Shown in pieces: positions 28,628 to 37,946 of a DNA stretch of 64,000 nt. The notes under the pieces are model-generated. The model did no database searches. It saw only the letters and a list, made by a program, of their open reading frames with translations, and was not told the DNA's origin. A program made the position numbers and the translations under genes. The number at the start of each line of letters is the position of its first letter. Position 1 is the first letter of the stretch. Source of the DNA: Bog-756 sp963727075 (GTDB taxonomy: Bacteria; Actinomycetota; Acidimicrobiia; Acidimicrobiales; RAAP-2); assembly GCA_963727075.1 (NCBI GenBank), contig CAVSET010000002.1, positions 372,001 to 436,000 of the forward strand, written 5' to 3'.

Positions 28628-29284
28628 ATGACGCCCCTGCTGAGTGCGACTGAGTCCATCCGCGCCGACCGTGATGCCGAGCTCCGCGGGCATCGGGGCC
28701 TTCGGGTCGTTGCCGGCGACGAGGGTATCGACCTTGACGCGGCCGAAAGGGCGGTACACGCGCTCCTGGTCGCCCTTGGACGCGATCCCGATTCTGGACA
28801 TCTGGCCGCAACGCCTCGGCGGGTTGCCCTTGCGTTCGCCGAACTGCTGTCCTCCGAGCCGTTCGACCTCACGACGTTTCCCAACGAGGAGCACTATGAC
28901 GAACTGGTGCTCGTCCGACAAATTCCATTTCGTTCGCTGTGCGAACATCACCTCCTGCCATTCAACGGGGTAGCCCATGTCGGCTACATGCCTGCCGACC
29001 GCATCGTCGGCCTTTCGAAGCTGGCCCGGGTTGTCGATCAGTTTGCGGCTGATCTTCAAACCCAAGAGCGCCTGACCATGCAGGTGGCTGGTTGGTTGGA
29101 CGAGCATCTCCGACCGAAAGGTGTGGGCGTGGTCATCGATGCGGACCACACGTGCATGGCCTTGCGAGGGGTATGTGCTGAAGCAGCCCGCACCGTCACG
29201 TCCGCCCTGCGTGGACAACTTCGGCACGACGAGCGCAGCCGCGCCGAGTTCCTCTCCCTTGTGCGGTCGGCGGCTGAGCAATGA
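28628..29284 (+). CDS. folE: GTP cyclohydrolase I
   Basis: A 218-residue homologue of FolE, which converts GTP to 7,8-dihydroneopterin triphosphate, the first step of folate (and pterin) synthesis. Zinc ligands are visible in SLCEHHLLPF and in the later CMALRGVC. The substrate-binding core VGYMPADRIVGLSKLARVVD and QERLTMQVA is intact. The open frame reaches back to ATG 28556, but ATG 28628 has GGAG nine bases upstream and gives the usual family length. No other folate genes are nearby, so it may supply a special pterin need or be a second copy. Confidence 0.92.
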   Translation: MTPLLSATESIRADRDAELRGHRGLRVVAGDEGIDLDAAERAVHALLVALGRDPDSGHLAATPRRVALAFAELLSSEPFDLTTFPNEEHYDELVLVRQIPFRSLCEHHLLPFNGVAHVGYMPADRIVGLSKLARVVDQFAADLQTQERLTMQVAGWLDEHLRPKGVGVVIDADHTCMALRGVCAEAARTVTSALRGQLRHDERSRAEFLSLVRSAAEQ

Positions 29285-29405
29285 GGTGCTCAGCCGGTGA
29301 ACTCGTATCTCCACCAGCGCACGCAACTCGGTGGGCTCAAGATGCATCTCACTCGGGAGGCCATGAGTCCAACAACCCGGCTCCACCCCGAGAAGGGAGT
29401 GTCTG

Positions 29406-30629
29406 ATGAGTGATGGCCGCACCTTCGCGATCGTCGGCGCCAGCCTGGCCGGGGCCAAGGCAGCCGAGACCCTTCGCTTGGAGGGCTTTGAGGGAAGGGT
29501 CGTACTTCTAGGGGAGGAGCCGCAGCGTCCATACGAGCGGCCTCCGTTGTCCAAGGACTATCTGCGGGGGGAGGCCGGAACGGACAAGGTGTTCGTGCAC
29601 AGCGACGTCTTCTACGACGACAACGACATCGATCTACGCTTATCAACTCGGGTCGAGGCCCTCGACCTCCAGAACGGTGAGGTCGTGCTCAGCTCCGGAG
29701 AGCGGCTCGGTTATGACGCCGTCTTGCTCGCCACCGGGTCGACACCCCGACGGCTGTCCGTGCCCGGGGCTGACCTAGCCGGCGTCCACTACTTGCGGAG
29801 TCTCGAGGATGCCGATCATCTACGAACAGCGCTCCGAGGGGGTGGTCGGGTCGTGGTGATCGGTGGGGGATGGATCGGCTGCGAAGTGGCGGCCTCCGCC
29901 CGCCAGTTGGGTGCCGACGTTGCTTTGGTGGAGGTTGGCGAACTCCCGCTACAACGGGTCCTCGGCAGTGAGCTGGGCCGGTTCTACCGCGACATTCACG
30001 TCGAACGAGGTATCGAGCTGCATCTCGGTGTGGCGGTGGAGTCACTGCGCGGCGGGTCGACTGTCGAGGAGGTCAGTCTGGCCGATGGCGTGGCCCTAAG
30101 CGCAGACGTGGTGGTGGTTGGGGTGGGCGTCGTCCCCCGAGTTGAACTCGCCGAAGCAGGCGGCCTGGCCATGGACAACGGGATCGTCACTGACGAGCAC
30201 CTGTCGACCAGCGTTCCAGGTGTCTTTTCCGCTGGGGACGTGGCGAACGCCTGGCATCCGTTGCTCGGTCGGCACGTCCGTCTCGAGCACTGGTCCTCGG
30301 CCCTCAATCAAGGCCCGGCGGCGGCCAAGAACATGCTCGGCGTCCCGACCCCCTACACGCGCATTCCCTACTTCTTCTCCGATCAGTTTGAGATCGGCAT
30401 GGAGTACTCGGGATATGCCACCGATTGGGATGAGGTCCTCTTCCGAGGCGATCCCGCCAGCCGTGCGTTCATCGCCTTTTGGGTCAAGGACGGTCGAGTC
30501 ACAGCCGGAATGAATGTCAACGTCTGGGACGTGGCAGAGCCCATTGCCGCCCTGGTGGCCTCCGGACGCCAGGTCGACTCCGCTCTCTTGACCAACCCTG
30601 ACGTCGACCTGGTCGACCTGGTCGAATGA
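29406..30629 (+). CDS. FAD-dependent ferredoxin reductase-type oxidoreductase
   Basis: A 407-residue NAD(P)H:ferredoxin/rubredoxin reductase of the BphA4/ThcD class. It shows the FAD-binding IVGASLAGAKAAETL at 9-23, the class segment PYERPPLSKDYL, the NAD-binding VVVIGGGWIGCEVAA near residue 150, and the FAD ribose site GVFSAGDVA. It would pass electrons from NADH to a ferredoxin that feeds an oxygenase or other reductase. No ferredoxin or P450 gene is adjacent. A weak palindrome (GGCCATGAGTCC) sits about 40 bases upstream, but it is a poor DosR-box match. Transaldolase follows after 84 bases. Confidence 0.9.
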   Translation: MSDGRTFAIVGASLAGAKAAETLRLEGFEGRVVLLGEEPQRPYERPPLSKDYLRGEAGTDKVFVHSDVFYDDNDIDLRLSTRVEALDLQNGEVVLSSGERLGYDAVLLATGSTPRRLSVPGADLAGVHYLRSLEDADHLRTALRGGGRVVVIGGGWIGCEVAASARQLGADVALVEVGELPLQRVLGSELGRFYRDIHVERGIELHLGVAVESLRGGSTVEEVSLADGVALSADVVVVGVGVVPRVELAEAGGLAMDNGIVTDEHLSTSVPGVFSAGDVANAWHPLLGRHVRLEHWSSALNQGPAAAKNMLGVPTPYTRIPYFFSDQFEIGMEYSGYATDWDEVLFRGDPASRAFIAFWVKDGRVTAGMNVNVWDVAEPIAALVASGRQVDSALLTNPDVDLVDLVE

Positions 30630-30713
30630 CCGAAGTGCCGGCAGAGAAGAGACGTGCCGCATGCTGAAGCGCGAGTCCGAGCCGCTGCTCGCCCGGCCGC
30701 GGAAAGGATCGCA

Positions 30714-31820
30714 ATGACGAAGCTCCAAAGGCTCTATGAGGACTGCGGTCAGAGCCCCTGGCTCGACAATCTCACCCGCACGTACCTGCGGGACGGAACG
30801 CTGGCGCGCATGGTGGCCGCCGGTATCCGCGGCGTCACTGCCAACCCGACCATCTTTGCGAGAGCCATCGAGGGTTCCGCCGCCTACGACGAACAATTCC
30901 TGTCTCTGATCGCGATGGGATGCCCGGTGGTCGATGCCTACTGGGAGTTGGCGATCGACGACACCATCGACGCGCTCGGGATATTGCGAAGGACATTCGA
31001 GGACAGCGATGGGACCGACGGCTTCGTATCTCTTGAGGTCTCACCTGACCTCGCCCACGACACCGAAGCCACCATTGGGGCCGCCAGTGACCTTCATCAG
31101 CGGATCTCACTCCCCAACCTGTTCGTGAAGATACCCGCGACCCTCGAAGGAGTCCCGGCCATCCGGGCCATGATCGCCAAAGGGCGAAGTATCAATGTCA
31201 CCCTCATCTTCTCGTTGTCCCGCTATTCCGAGGTGGTCGAGGCGTACCTCTCGGGTCTCGAGACGTTGGTCGAAGAAGGTGGTGAGCCCAGCCGGGTCCA
31301 TAGCGTCGCCTCGTTCTTCGTCAGCCGGGTCGACACCGAAGTCGACCGACTACTCGACACCATCGGCACCGAGGAGGCCCAGGCCTTGCGGGGCCACGCG
31401 GCCATCGCCCAGGCCAAGCTCGCTTACGGGCTCTTCGCCGACCGTTTCGCCGGTCCACGCTGGGAACGACTGTCTGCGCTCGGAGCCCATGTCCAACGTC
31501 CCCTGTGGGCTTCGACCTCCACCAAGGACCCTTCGTATCCGGACACTCTGTATGTGGACAGTCTGATCGGCCCCTATACGGTGAACACCCTGCCCGAAAC
31601 GACGATCCACGCCTTTGAGGAGCACGGCACGATCGCCCGGACCATCGATACCGGCGTCGACCAAGCGAACCATTTGATGGACAATCTCGGCGTCATCGGG
31701 ATCGACATGGATGCAGTCGGCCTCACCCTGGAGGAGATGGGTGTGGCCAACTTCCATGAATCCTTCGCCGGGGTCCTCAACGCCCTCGAATCGAAAGCCC
31801 AGCAACTGGCGCCGCACTGA
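30714..31820 (+). CDS. tal: Transaldolase
   Basis: A 368-residue class I aldolase of the pentose phosphate pathway, exchanging a dihydroxyacetone unit between sedoheptulose 7-phosphate and glyceraldehyde 3-phosphate. The start region GVTANPTIFARAIEGS matches the family, and the Schiff-base lysine lies in NLFVKIPAT around residue 138. The length fits the actinobacterial long form. ATG 30714 follows GGAAAGGA. A small membrane protein starts one base after its stop and a GH15 enzyme follows, suggesting a sugar-metabolism transcript. Glucose-6-phosphate dehydrogenase is encoded 27 kb away in this window. Confidence 0.94.
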   Translation: MTKLQRLYEDCGQSPWLDNLTRTYLRDGTLARMVAAGIRGVTANPTIFARAIEGSAAYDEQFLSLIAMGCPVVDAYWELAIDDTIDALGILRRTFEDSDGTDGFVSLEVSPDLAHDTEATIGAASDLHQRISLPNLFVKIPATLEGVPAIRAMIAKGRSINVTLIFSLSRYSEVVEAYLSGLETLVEEGGEPSRVHSVASFFVSRVDTEVDRLLDTIGTEEAQALRGHAAIAQAKLAYGLFADRFAGPRWERLSALGAHVQRPLWASTSTKDPSYPDTLYVDSLIGPYTVNTLPETTIHAFEEHGTIARTIDTGVDQANHLMDNLGVIGIDMDAVGLTLEEMGVANFHESFAGVLNALESKAQQLAPH

Positions 31821-31821
31821 T

Positions 31822-32298
31822 ATGGACTGGACCGGCTGGGCGCTGTTCGGATTGATGGCAACTGCCGCTCTCACCTCGGTCATGATCGCCGCGCAGCTCG
31901 CCGGCCTAACCCGCCTTGATCTACCGCTCCTGCTCGGTACTCTCGTCACGGAGGATCCAGACCGAGCCCGCGTGGCTGGTTTCTTCATCCACCTTGGAAT
32001 CGGAGAGGGCTTTGCCCTCGGGTATGCGGCAACCTTCGCGTTGCTCGACACCGCAACCTGGTGGCTTGGCGCGCTCCTTGGCCTCTTACAGGCCACTGTG
32101 GCCCTCACCGTTCTGGTCCCCTTGATGGCCGGCGTCCATCCTCGCATTGCCTCGAGTCGCGCCGGTCCTTCGTCCACCGCCGTGCTCGAACCTCCCGGAC
32201 TACTCGGCCTTAACTACGGCGTTCAGACCCCGATCGTGGTCCTCGCCGCCCATCTCGTCTACGGCACCGCTCTGGGCCTACTACTGACGGTCCATTGA
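31822..32298 (+). CDS. Small integral membrane protein, unknown
   Basis: A 158-residue protein with about four hydrophobic helices (WALFGLMATAALTSVMIAA; GYAATFALL; LGALLGLLQATVALTVLVPL; PIVVLAAHLVYGTALGLLL). A GFFIHLGIGEGFALGY segment near 55-70 contains a His and a Glu within a helix that could be functional. I do not recognise the family. It begins one base after the transaldolase stop, so translation is probably coupled. Confidence 0.65.
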   Translation: MDWTGWALFGLMATAALTSVMIAAQLAGLTRLDLPLLLGTLVTEDPDRARVAGFFIHLGIGEGFALGYAATFALLDTATWWLGALLGLLQATVALTVLVPLMAGVHPRIASSRAGPSSTAVLEPPGLLGLNYGVQTPIVVLAAHLVYGTALGLLLTVH

Positions 32299-32337
32299 GA
32301 TGCCTTCGCCGGGCCTGACTCATGGATCTCGGGCACG

Positions 32338-34155
32338 ATGAAGGCCGCTGACCCCGTCGAACAGTTCGATCGGACGCTGCCACCGATCAGCGAATACGGA
32401 TTGATCGGAGACACCCGAACGACGGCTCTCGTGTCCGCCGATGGCGCGATCGACTGGATGTGCATCCCTCGCTTCGATGGTGACCCACTGCTCGGGCGTC
32501 TGGTCGGGGGCGCACAAGCCGGCACCTTCCGGATCAGTCCGTCGGAGTGCGACAAGCCGAGCTCGCGCCGCTATCACCCCGGATCCGCCACCCTGGAGAC
32601 GACCTGGGACACCGAACCCAGCCGACTCACCCTCACCGAGGGCATGGTGGCCGAACTCGGTGGTCGGCTCTTGCCGTCGACGCTCCTCGTGCGTCGCCTG
32701 TCCGCGGAAGGCGGGTCCGCTCAGGCGATCGTCGAGTTCGACCCCCGCCTCGGCGAAGCACACCGGCGACCGCGGGTCCGCAAGCATGGCGGGATCCTGG
32801 TGTGCGACTGGGGGTCTATCGCCGTGAGTATCCACGCCACGCCCTCCTTGTCCATCGAACCTGGCCGCCCCGTCACGGTGACCGTGGGCCCGGGCCGCCC
32901 GGTGACCATCGTGCTCGCCGTAGCGGACAGCGAACCAGTGGTTGACGTCGATCCGGAGATGGCTTGGGAGCTCCTCCTCGAGGACCAGGCTCGCTGGCAG
33001 GCTTGGGTGAGCGCCATCCCCCAGGACTTGCCGTACCGAGATGCCGTGGCTCGCAGCTTGATTACCCTTCGGCTGCTCACGTACTCACCCTCAGGGGCAC
33101 CTGTGGCCGCTCCAACCACGTCGTTGCCCGAGCAGTGTGGTGGCAACAGGAACTGGGACTACCGCTTCGCCTGGCCTCGAGACGCCAGCATCGGTATCGG
33201 TGCATTCCTCGGTGTCGGAAAGACCGATGAGGCCCGCTTGTTCATGGCGTGGCTGCTCCACGCCAGCCGACTGGACCGACCCCGACTGCCCGTCTTGTTG
33301 TCTCTCGACGGAAGGCATCCTCGGTCTGAACGGGAGCTCGAAGGCTGGCCCGGCTACGCCGCCAGTACGCCCGTGAGAGTGGGAAACGGGGCAGCGAACC
33401 AGCACCAGCTGGACGGCTACGGGTGGGTGCTGGACGCGGCGTGGCTCCTCACCCAATCCGGTCACCGGCTCTATTCAGAGACCTGGCGGGCGATGCGCGG
33501 CTTTGCCGATTGCGTGGCCAGACGATGGATGGAGCCTGACGCTGGGATCTGGGAGATCCGTGGCGATACCGACCACCACGTGCACTCCAAGCTCATGGGA
33601 TGGCTCGCCCTCGACCGGGCTCTCCGGATCGCCGACGGACTCGGTGCACCACGTCGACAAGCCCGACGCTGGCGAACCAGTCGGGACGCCATTGCCGCCG
33701 AGGTGACCCGATTGGGCTTCGACGAGCGACGGAGTTGCTATACCCGTTCGTACGGGTCGGCGGACCTCGATGCCGCCGTGCTCGTGCTCCCCCTCTTGGG
33801 CATTGAGCCCATCGAATCAGCTCGTACGACTGGCACGATCGATGCCATCCGAGCTGAGCTTGGTGCCGGAGGCCCCCTGCTCTACCGCTATCCACCCGGT
33901 CGAGACGGGCTCGAAGGTACCGAGGGCGCATTTCTGCCCTGCTCCTTCTGGCTCGTTCAGGCGCTGGCTAAGACCGGACAGATACGGGAGGCGACCCGCG
34001 TGCTCGACGAGCTGGTGGCATTCGCTACCCCTCTTGGGCTCTACGCCGAGGAGATCGACCCGACCACACGGCGCCACTTGGGCAACTTCCCTCAGGCCCT
34101 CAGTCACGCGTCCTTCGTGCAGGCGGCGTTGGCGGTCCGGGACGCTCTCAGGTAA
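32338..34155 (+). CDS. Glycoside hydrolase family 15 (trehalase/glucoamylase-like)
   Basis: A 605-residue cytoplasmic GH15 enzyme. It has the N-terminal beta-domain (ALVSADGAIDWMCIPRFD), then an (alpha/alpha)6 barrel with NRNWDYRFAWPRDAS, the catalytic-acid region DAGIWEIRGDTDHHVHSKLM, and the catalytic-base region GTEGAFLPCSFWLVQAL. In mycobacteria this family includes a trehalase, and in other bacteria glucoamylases; which substrate applies here is open. There is no signal peptide. A frame-broken paralogue lies at 55.9-57.8 kb beside glucose-6-phosphate dehydrogenase, so sugar release into the pentose phosphate route is plausible. Confidence 0.9.
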   Translation: MKAADPVEQFDRTLPPISEYGLIGDTRTTALVSADGAIDWMCIPRFDGDPLLGRLVGGAQAGTFRISPSECDKPSSRRYHPGSATLETTWDTEPSRLTLTEGMVAELGGRLLPSTLLVRRLSAEGGSAQAIVEFDPRLGEAHRRPRVRKHGGILVCDWGSIAVSIHATPSLSIEPGRPVTVTVGPGRPVTIVLAVADSEPVVDVDPEMAWELLLEDQARWQAWVSAIPQDLPYRDAVARSLITLRLLTYSPSGAPVAAPTTSLPEQCGGNRNWDYRFAWPRDASIGIGAFLGVGKTDEARLFMAWLLHASRLDRPRLPVLLSLDGRHPRSERELEGWPGYAASTPVRVGNGAANQHQLDGYGWVLDAAWLLTQSGHRLYSETWRAMRGFADCVARRWMEPDAGIWEIRGDTDHHVHSKLMGWLALDRALRIADGLGAPRRQARRWRTSRDAIAAEVTRLGFDERRSCYTRSYGSADLDAAVLVLPLLGIEPIESARTTGTIDAIRAELGAGGPLLYRYPPGRDGLEGTEGAFLPCSFWLVQALAKTGQIREATRVLDELVAFATPLGLYAEEIDPTTRRHLGNFPQALSHASFVQAALAVRDALR

Positions 34156-34203
34156 CTCGCCACCTCAGCATGGCTTGCCCTGATTCGTCGTACCCGTGGG
34201 CGG

Positions 34204-34246
34204 TGGTTGGTTGGTTGATGGGTCGGGAACCGACAGAGCCCATTGG
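34204..34246. repeat. G-rich intergenic repeat, copy 2
   Basis: TTGGTTGGTTGATGGGTCGG is followed by AACCGACAGAGCCC. The copy near 43160-43220 has a longer G-tract followed by TACCGACAGAACCC, so at least 14 bases beyond the G-tract are shared. No gene lies in this 360-base gap before the MMPL gene apart from the CsoR-type operators. Confidence 0.4.
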
Positions 34247-34406
34247 CCTGGTGAGACCACACGGCGGATCCTGGTCGTCGCGGAAGTCCCAGATGGGGCA
34301 CCCGGATGACATTCTTGCCACCGAAGGTACGGGTCGCAGACGCCGATTTCGGGTCCGAGAGAGTCGGTCGACCCCTTGTCGAGGCGCACCACTAAGCTGG
34401 ATCTAG

Positions 34407-34455
34407 ATACCCACGGGGGTATCGTGTTAGAGTGGTCGGATACCCGCCTGGGTAT
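34407..34455. promoter_or_regulatory. Tandem CsoR-type operators
   Basis: Two palindromes, ATACCC-ACGG-GGGTAT (34407-34422) and ATACCC-GCCT-GGGTAT (34440-34455, extendable to 20 bases), flank a possible -10 TAGAGT at 34428. G/C-tract palindromes of this shape are the known binding sites of CsoR/RcnR-family repressors. One such repressor is encoded in the operon they precede, so autoregulation is likely. Confidence 0.75.
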
Positions 34456-34515
34456 CCGCGACTGCGGTCATTCAGGCGGGTGCGAACACTGGACCGATCA
34501 GAAGGATTGCGCCAC

Positions 34516-36777
34516 ATGACAGCCACCTCACGGACCGGTCTCGACTCGTCCCCGGCGTCGAACACGGCCGAGGCCGGGGATCTGGGCCCGTCAGCCGAGC
34601 CCGGGAACGGGACTCCAACGGACGGAGGCGAGGCCCAGGTGAGTCGCCCCACCCCGTTCGCCCGACTCGGCACCTGGGCTGCAACCCACTTTCGCCGTGT
34701 ACTCATTGCTTGGCTGCTGGTGCTGCTCGTGTCCATGTTCTTCGCCGTCCACGTCGAAAGCGCGCTCGCCGGCGCCGGGTGGCAGGCTTCGAACAGTCAG
34801 TCCGTCGCGGCCCGGGCCATCGTCGAAAAGGACTTCTCTGGCCTCGGCGCCACCGGCCTCCAAGTGGTCGTGGTCGACCACCACGGCCCCATCGCGTCGG
34901 ATCCGCAGGCTCAGGCCATCATGGCCAAGGCGACCACGCTGCTTCGCAACGACCCACGGGTGTCGGCTGTCGTTCCCCCTGAGCCCGGGGTCTCCCTGTC
35001 GGGCGACGGCCGAACGGCGGTCGTCACCGCCGGATCCGCTGCCGACTCCAACAAGATGGTGCAGGCCGCCGATGCACTTGCCAAGCCCGTCGGAGCATTG
35101 TCAACCTCGGGTGTCTCGGTCACCCTGACCGGCGACAGTGCGTTGTGGGCTGACTTCAACACCGCCAACCGCTCGGCCATGCTGCGCTCGGAGATGCTGT
35201 CCTGGCCAGTGACGATCATCATTCTGATCATTGCCTTCGGGAGCCTGGTTGCCGCCGGGCTGCCTCTGCTCCTGACCATGGTGGGCCTCCTGGTGGCGGC
35301 CGGGGCACTGGTGATCTCCACGAAGTTCACCCCGGTGTCAATATGGGCCCTCAACTTCGCCCTGATGTTCGCCCTCGCCCTGGGCATCGACTACGCCCTC
35401 TTCTTGGTCATGCGCTTCCGCTCCGCCCTCAAGCGACGAGGAGCCCGACCGGGTGACCAGAAGGCCATCGTTGCTTCGGTGGCCGAGACGGTCGACACGG
35501 CCGGCAAGGCCGTGGCCTTCAGTGCACTCACCGTGCTCGCCTCCCTCGCTGCCATCCTCTTCGTGCCGAGCCCGGCATTCCGATCCATGGCCTTCGGGAT
35601 CATGCTTTCCGTGGTCGCCGTGCTCGCCGCCACGCTGACCTTGCTGCCGGCGGTGCTGGGTAAGCTCGGGACCAACATCAACAAGGGCAAAATCCGGCTA
35701 CGTCGCAAGGCCAACTCCGAGGGCGAGGGCCCGCTCGATCGGATGCTGCACTCGTGGGGGAGGTTCCTGTGGCGCCATCCCTTCCCGGCGGGGGCCGCCG
35801 CTCTGGTCCTGCTGCTCCTGGCCGCCGCGCCGATCATTGGCATGCGGACGAACATGCCCTCGATCACCATCGTGCCGACCAGCGCCAACGCCCGCGTCGG
35901 GTACTACCAGGTGACCGGGGCGTTCGGGCCGGGTGCGCCCGGGACCCTCCAGGCGGTGGTACCCGAGAGCGAGCAGGCGCGAGCGCTGGCCACCCTGGCC
36001 CACACGCCCGGAGTGGCCGCTGTGGTGCCTGGCCCCACCAGTGCCGGGTGGACGCTCGACCAGGTGGTCCCGACCACGGGGCCGTCGACCACCATGACCG
36101 GAGCCACGATCGACCACCTTCGCCAGGTGTTGCCGGCGGGGACCTTGATCGGCGGTGCGGCAGCCGAGAACCACGACCTCCAGCAGTCCCTGGCGTCCCA
36201 CACCCCCTTGGTTCTCGGCATCCTTGCCCTCCTTGGGTTCCTTCTGCTCCTGATTGCCCTTGGCGCCCCGTTGATCGCCGCCCTGGGGGTGCTGATCACG
36301 GCCCTCTCGGTGGCGGGAGCTTTCGGCATCGGCCGCCTCATCTTCCAGAACGGATACCTCGCCGGTCCGCTCGGGTTCCAACCACAGGGATTCGTCGATG
36401 CATGGGCACCGCTCTTCTTCGGGGCGATGGTCTTCGGGGTGGCCATGGATTACACCCTGTTCATGCTGTCGGCAGCCAAGGAGCGTTACGAGACACACCC
36501 GGACCCCGAGCACGCCATGATCGGCTCGATGCGCACGTCCGGGAGGGTCGTGCTCTCGGCCGCCGCCGTCATGATCGCCGTGTTCCTCACGTTTGCCCTG
36601 TCCGGGCCGTTGGCCCCGAAGGAGATGGGAGTGATCCTGGCCATCGCGGTCGCACTGGACGCCCTGGTGGTGCGGCTGGTGGTACTCCCCGTCCTGCTCC
36701 GGGTGGGAGGTCACCGCAGCTGGCACCAACCGAGCTGGCTCGGTCGGATACTGCCCAAGGTGAAGTTCTCGCACTGA
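34516..36777 (+). CDS. MMPL-family RND transporter
   Basis: A 753-residue inner-membrane exporter. One helix near residue 75 precedes a periplasmic domain, followed by a multi-helix block with LALGIDYALFLVMRFRSAL; a second periplasmic domain and helical block follow with FGVAMDYTLFMLSAAKERYE, giving the duplicated MMPL architecture. Such proteins export lipids or toxic compounds with proton-motive force. The open frame starts at 34432 inside an operator, but ATG 34516 with GAAGG upstream is the realistic start. It heads an operon with a CsoR-family repressor and a DsbA-like protein behind CsoR-type operators, suggesting export induced by a thiol-reactive or metal stress. Confidence 0.88.
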   Translation: MTATSRTGLDSSPASNTAEAGDLGPSAEPGNGTPTDGGEAQVSRPTPFARLGTWAATHFRRVLIAWLLVLLVSMFFAVHVESALAGAGWQASNSQSVAARAIVEKDFSGLGATGLQVVVVDHHGPIASDPQAQAIMAKATTLLRNDPRVSAVVPPEPGVSLSGDGRTAVVTAGSAADSNKMVQAADALAKPVGALSTSGVSVTLTGDSALWADFNTANRSAMLRSEMLSWPVTIIILIIAFGSLVAAGLPLLLTMVGLLVAAGALVISTKFTPVSIWALNFALMFALALGIDYALFLVMRFRSALKRRGARPGDQKAIVASVAETVDTAGKAVAFSALTVLASLAAILFVPSPAFRSMAFGIMLSVVAVLAATLTLLPAVLGKLGTNINKGKIRLRRKANSEGEGPLDRMLHSWGRFLWRHPFPAGAAALVLLLLAAAPIIGMRTNMPSITIVPTSANARVGYYQVTGAFGPGAPGTLQAVVPESEQARALATLAHTPGVAAVVPGPTSAGWTLDQVVPTTGPSTTMTGATIDHLRQVLPAGTLIGGAAAENHDLQQSLASHTPLVLGILALLGFLLLLIALGAPLIAALGVLITALSVAGAFGIGRLIFQNGYLAGPLGFQPQGFVDAWAPLFFGAMVFGVAMDYTLFMLSAAKERYETHPDPEHAMIGSMRTSGRVVLSAAAVMIAVFLTFALSGPLAPKEMGVILAIAVALDALVVRLVVLPVLLRVGGHRSWHQPSWLGRILPKVKFSH

Positions 36778-36828
36778 CACGGGGGACGTGAACTGGACGA
36801 GATCAACCGCGATCGCGAAGGAGAAGCA

Positions 36829-37098
36829 ATGCAATTGCCCGATGAGGTAGTCGAGGACCTCCGCAAGCGGCTGCGTCGCGCCGGGGGCCAGGTGCAAGCG
36901 GTGGAATCGATGTTGGCCGAGGGCCGTGAGTGTCGTGACATCGTCACGCAGTTGAGTGCGGCCAACAAAGCCCTCGAGCAGGTGGGCTTCCGGCTCATCG
37001 CCAGCGGGCTGACGTACTGCCTCGAGCATCCCGACGAGGCGGCCGACTCCGGGTATCCCCTTGATGAGGTCCAAAGACTGTTCACCAAGTTGGCGTGA
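36829..37098 (+). CDS. CsoR/FrmR-family repressor lacking the copper-ligand histidine
   Basis: An 89-residue four-helix repressor of the CsoR/RcnR/FrmR family (DUF156): RLRRAGGQVQAVESMLAEG, then ECRDIVTQLSAANKAL. Cys35 and Cys64 correspond to the two cysteines of copper sensor CsoR, but the histidine expected at position 60 is glycine (ASGLTYC). Cu(I) sensing is therefore unlikely. A two-cysteine site without that histidine recalls persulfide sensor CstR, so a sulfide/persulfide or electrophile signal is a reasonable inference. It lies 51 bases after the MMPL gene with a GAAGGAG upstream, and probably binds the paired ATACCC palindromes ahead of the operon. Confidence 0.85.
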   Translation: MQLPDEVVEDLRKRLRRAGGQVQAVESMLAEGRECRDIVTQLSAANKALEQVGFRLIASGLTYCLEHPDEAADSGYPLDEVQRLFTKLA

Positions 37099-37146
37099 GG
37101 GACGGATTGTCAGACTCGGGCTCCCGCTGGTTCTGATGGGGACACT

Positions 37147-37791
37147 ATGAGCGGAACGACGGGTCCGGTTGTCGAGGTCTTCGCCGACATCTGGTGTCCC
37201 TTCACACACGTCGGGCTCAGAGGATTCGAGGAGCAGCGCGTCCGGACCGGTCGAACCGATGTCGGGATCCGGGTCCGAGCGTGGCCCCTCGAACTGGTGA
37301 ATGGAACGCCGTTGGATCCGGACGCCACTTTGGAGCATGCGCATGACCTACGGGAACAGGTTGCCCCGAACTTGTTCCGGAACCTCGATGTCGACCGGTT
37401 CCCGAGCTCCACCCTGCCGGCCCTGGCCCTAGTCGATCGGGCCTATCGGACCGAATTCCAGGTGGGTGAGCGAGCGAGCTTCACGCTCCGGGATGCCCTC
37501 TTCGAGGAGGGCCAGGACATATCCGACCCGGTGGTGCTGGAGCGGGTCGCGGACGAACTCGGGGTGGGCGGCCAAGATCAGTCCGACGTCGCCGCCGTGA
37601 TGGCGGACTGGCACGAAGGACGGCGGCGTGGAGTACTTGGTTCCCCACACTTCTACTGTGGAGCGACCGATGTCTTTTGTCCGTTGCTCGAGATCACCAA
37701 GGATCCCCGCCGAGGAGTGTCCATCGTCAAGGACACGTCACGCTTCGCCGAGTTCCTGGACCAGTGCTTCGCTGGGCGCCGGCAGACATGA
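37147..37791 (+). CDS. DsbA-like thioredoxin-fold oxidoreductase
   Basis: A 214-residue protein of the FrnE/2-hydroxychromene isomerase branch of the DsbA superfamily. The thioredoxin strand leads into DIWCPFTHVG near residue 16; the CxxC site is reduced to a single cysteine (CPFT), so it is more likely a glutathione/mycothiol-type transferase or isomerase than a disulfide oxidase. The late LGSPHFYCGATDVFCPL segment contains the family's cis-proline (SP). No signal peptide, so it is cytoplasmic. Third in the MMPL/CsoR-family operon, which fits thiol chemistry. Confidence 0.82.
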   Translation: MSGTTGPVVEVFADIWCPFTHVGLRGFEEQRVRTGRTDVGIRVRAWPLELVNGTPLDPDATLEHAHDLREQVAPNLFRNLDVDRFPSSTLPALALVDRAYRTEFQVGERASFTLRDALFEEGQDISDPVVLERVADELGVGGQDQSDVAAVMADWHEGRRRGVLGSPHFYCGATDVFCPLLEITKDPRRGVSIVKDTSRFAEFLDQCFAGRRQT

Positions 37792-37946
37792 GGGCTCCGG
37801 CGCCGGGAATCCCGTCCGGCCAGTTGAAGCGAGATGGTGTTGTTGTTGTTTGTGGTGGGTGGGTGGGTACACCTGCCGGAACGTTCCGTAATCCTTCGTG
37901 CCAAATGGCGCGCTCAACGGAGAGCTAAGTAAAGTGAATCGGGTCG

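Noticed and set aside
29358..29372. A GGCCATGAGTCC palindrome before the ferredoxin reductase gene
   Set aside because: The central and half-site bases deviate from the consensus seen at the ten listed sites.
35698..37344. A 548-codon minus-strand open frame opposite the MMPL and CsoR-family genes
   Set aside because: Low-complexity Gly/His/Arg composition and full overlap with well-recognised genes mark it as a shadow.
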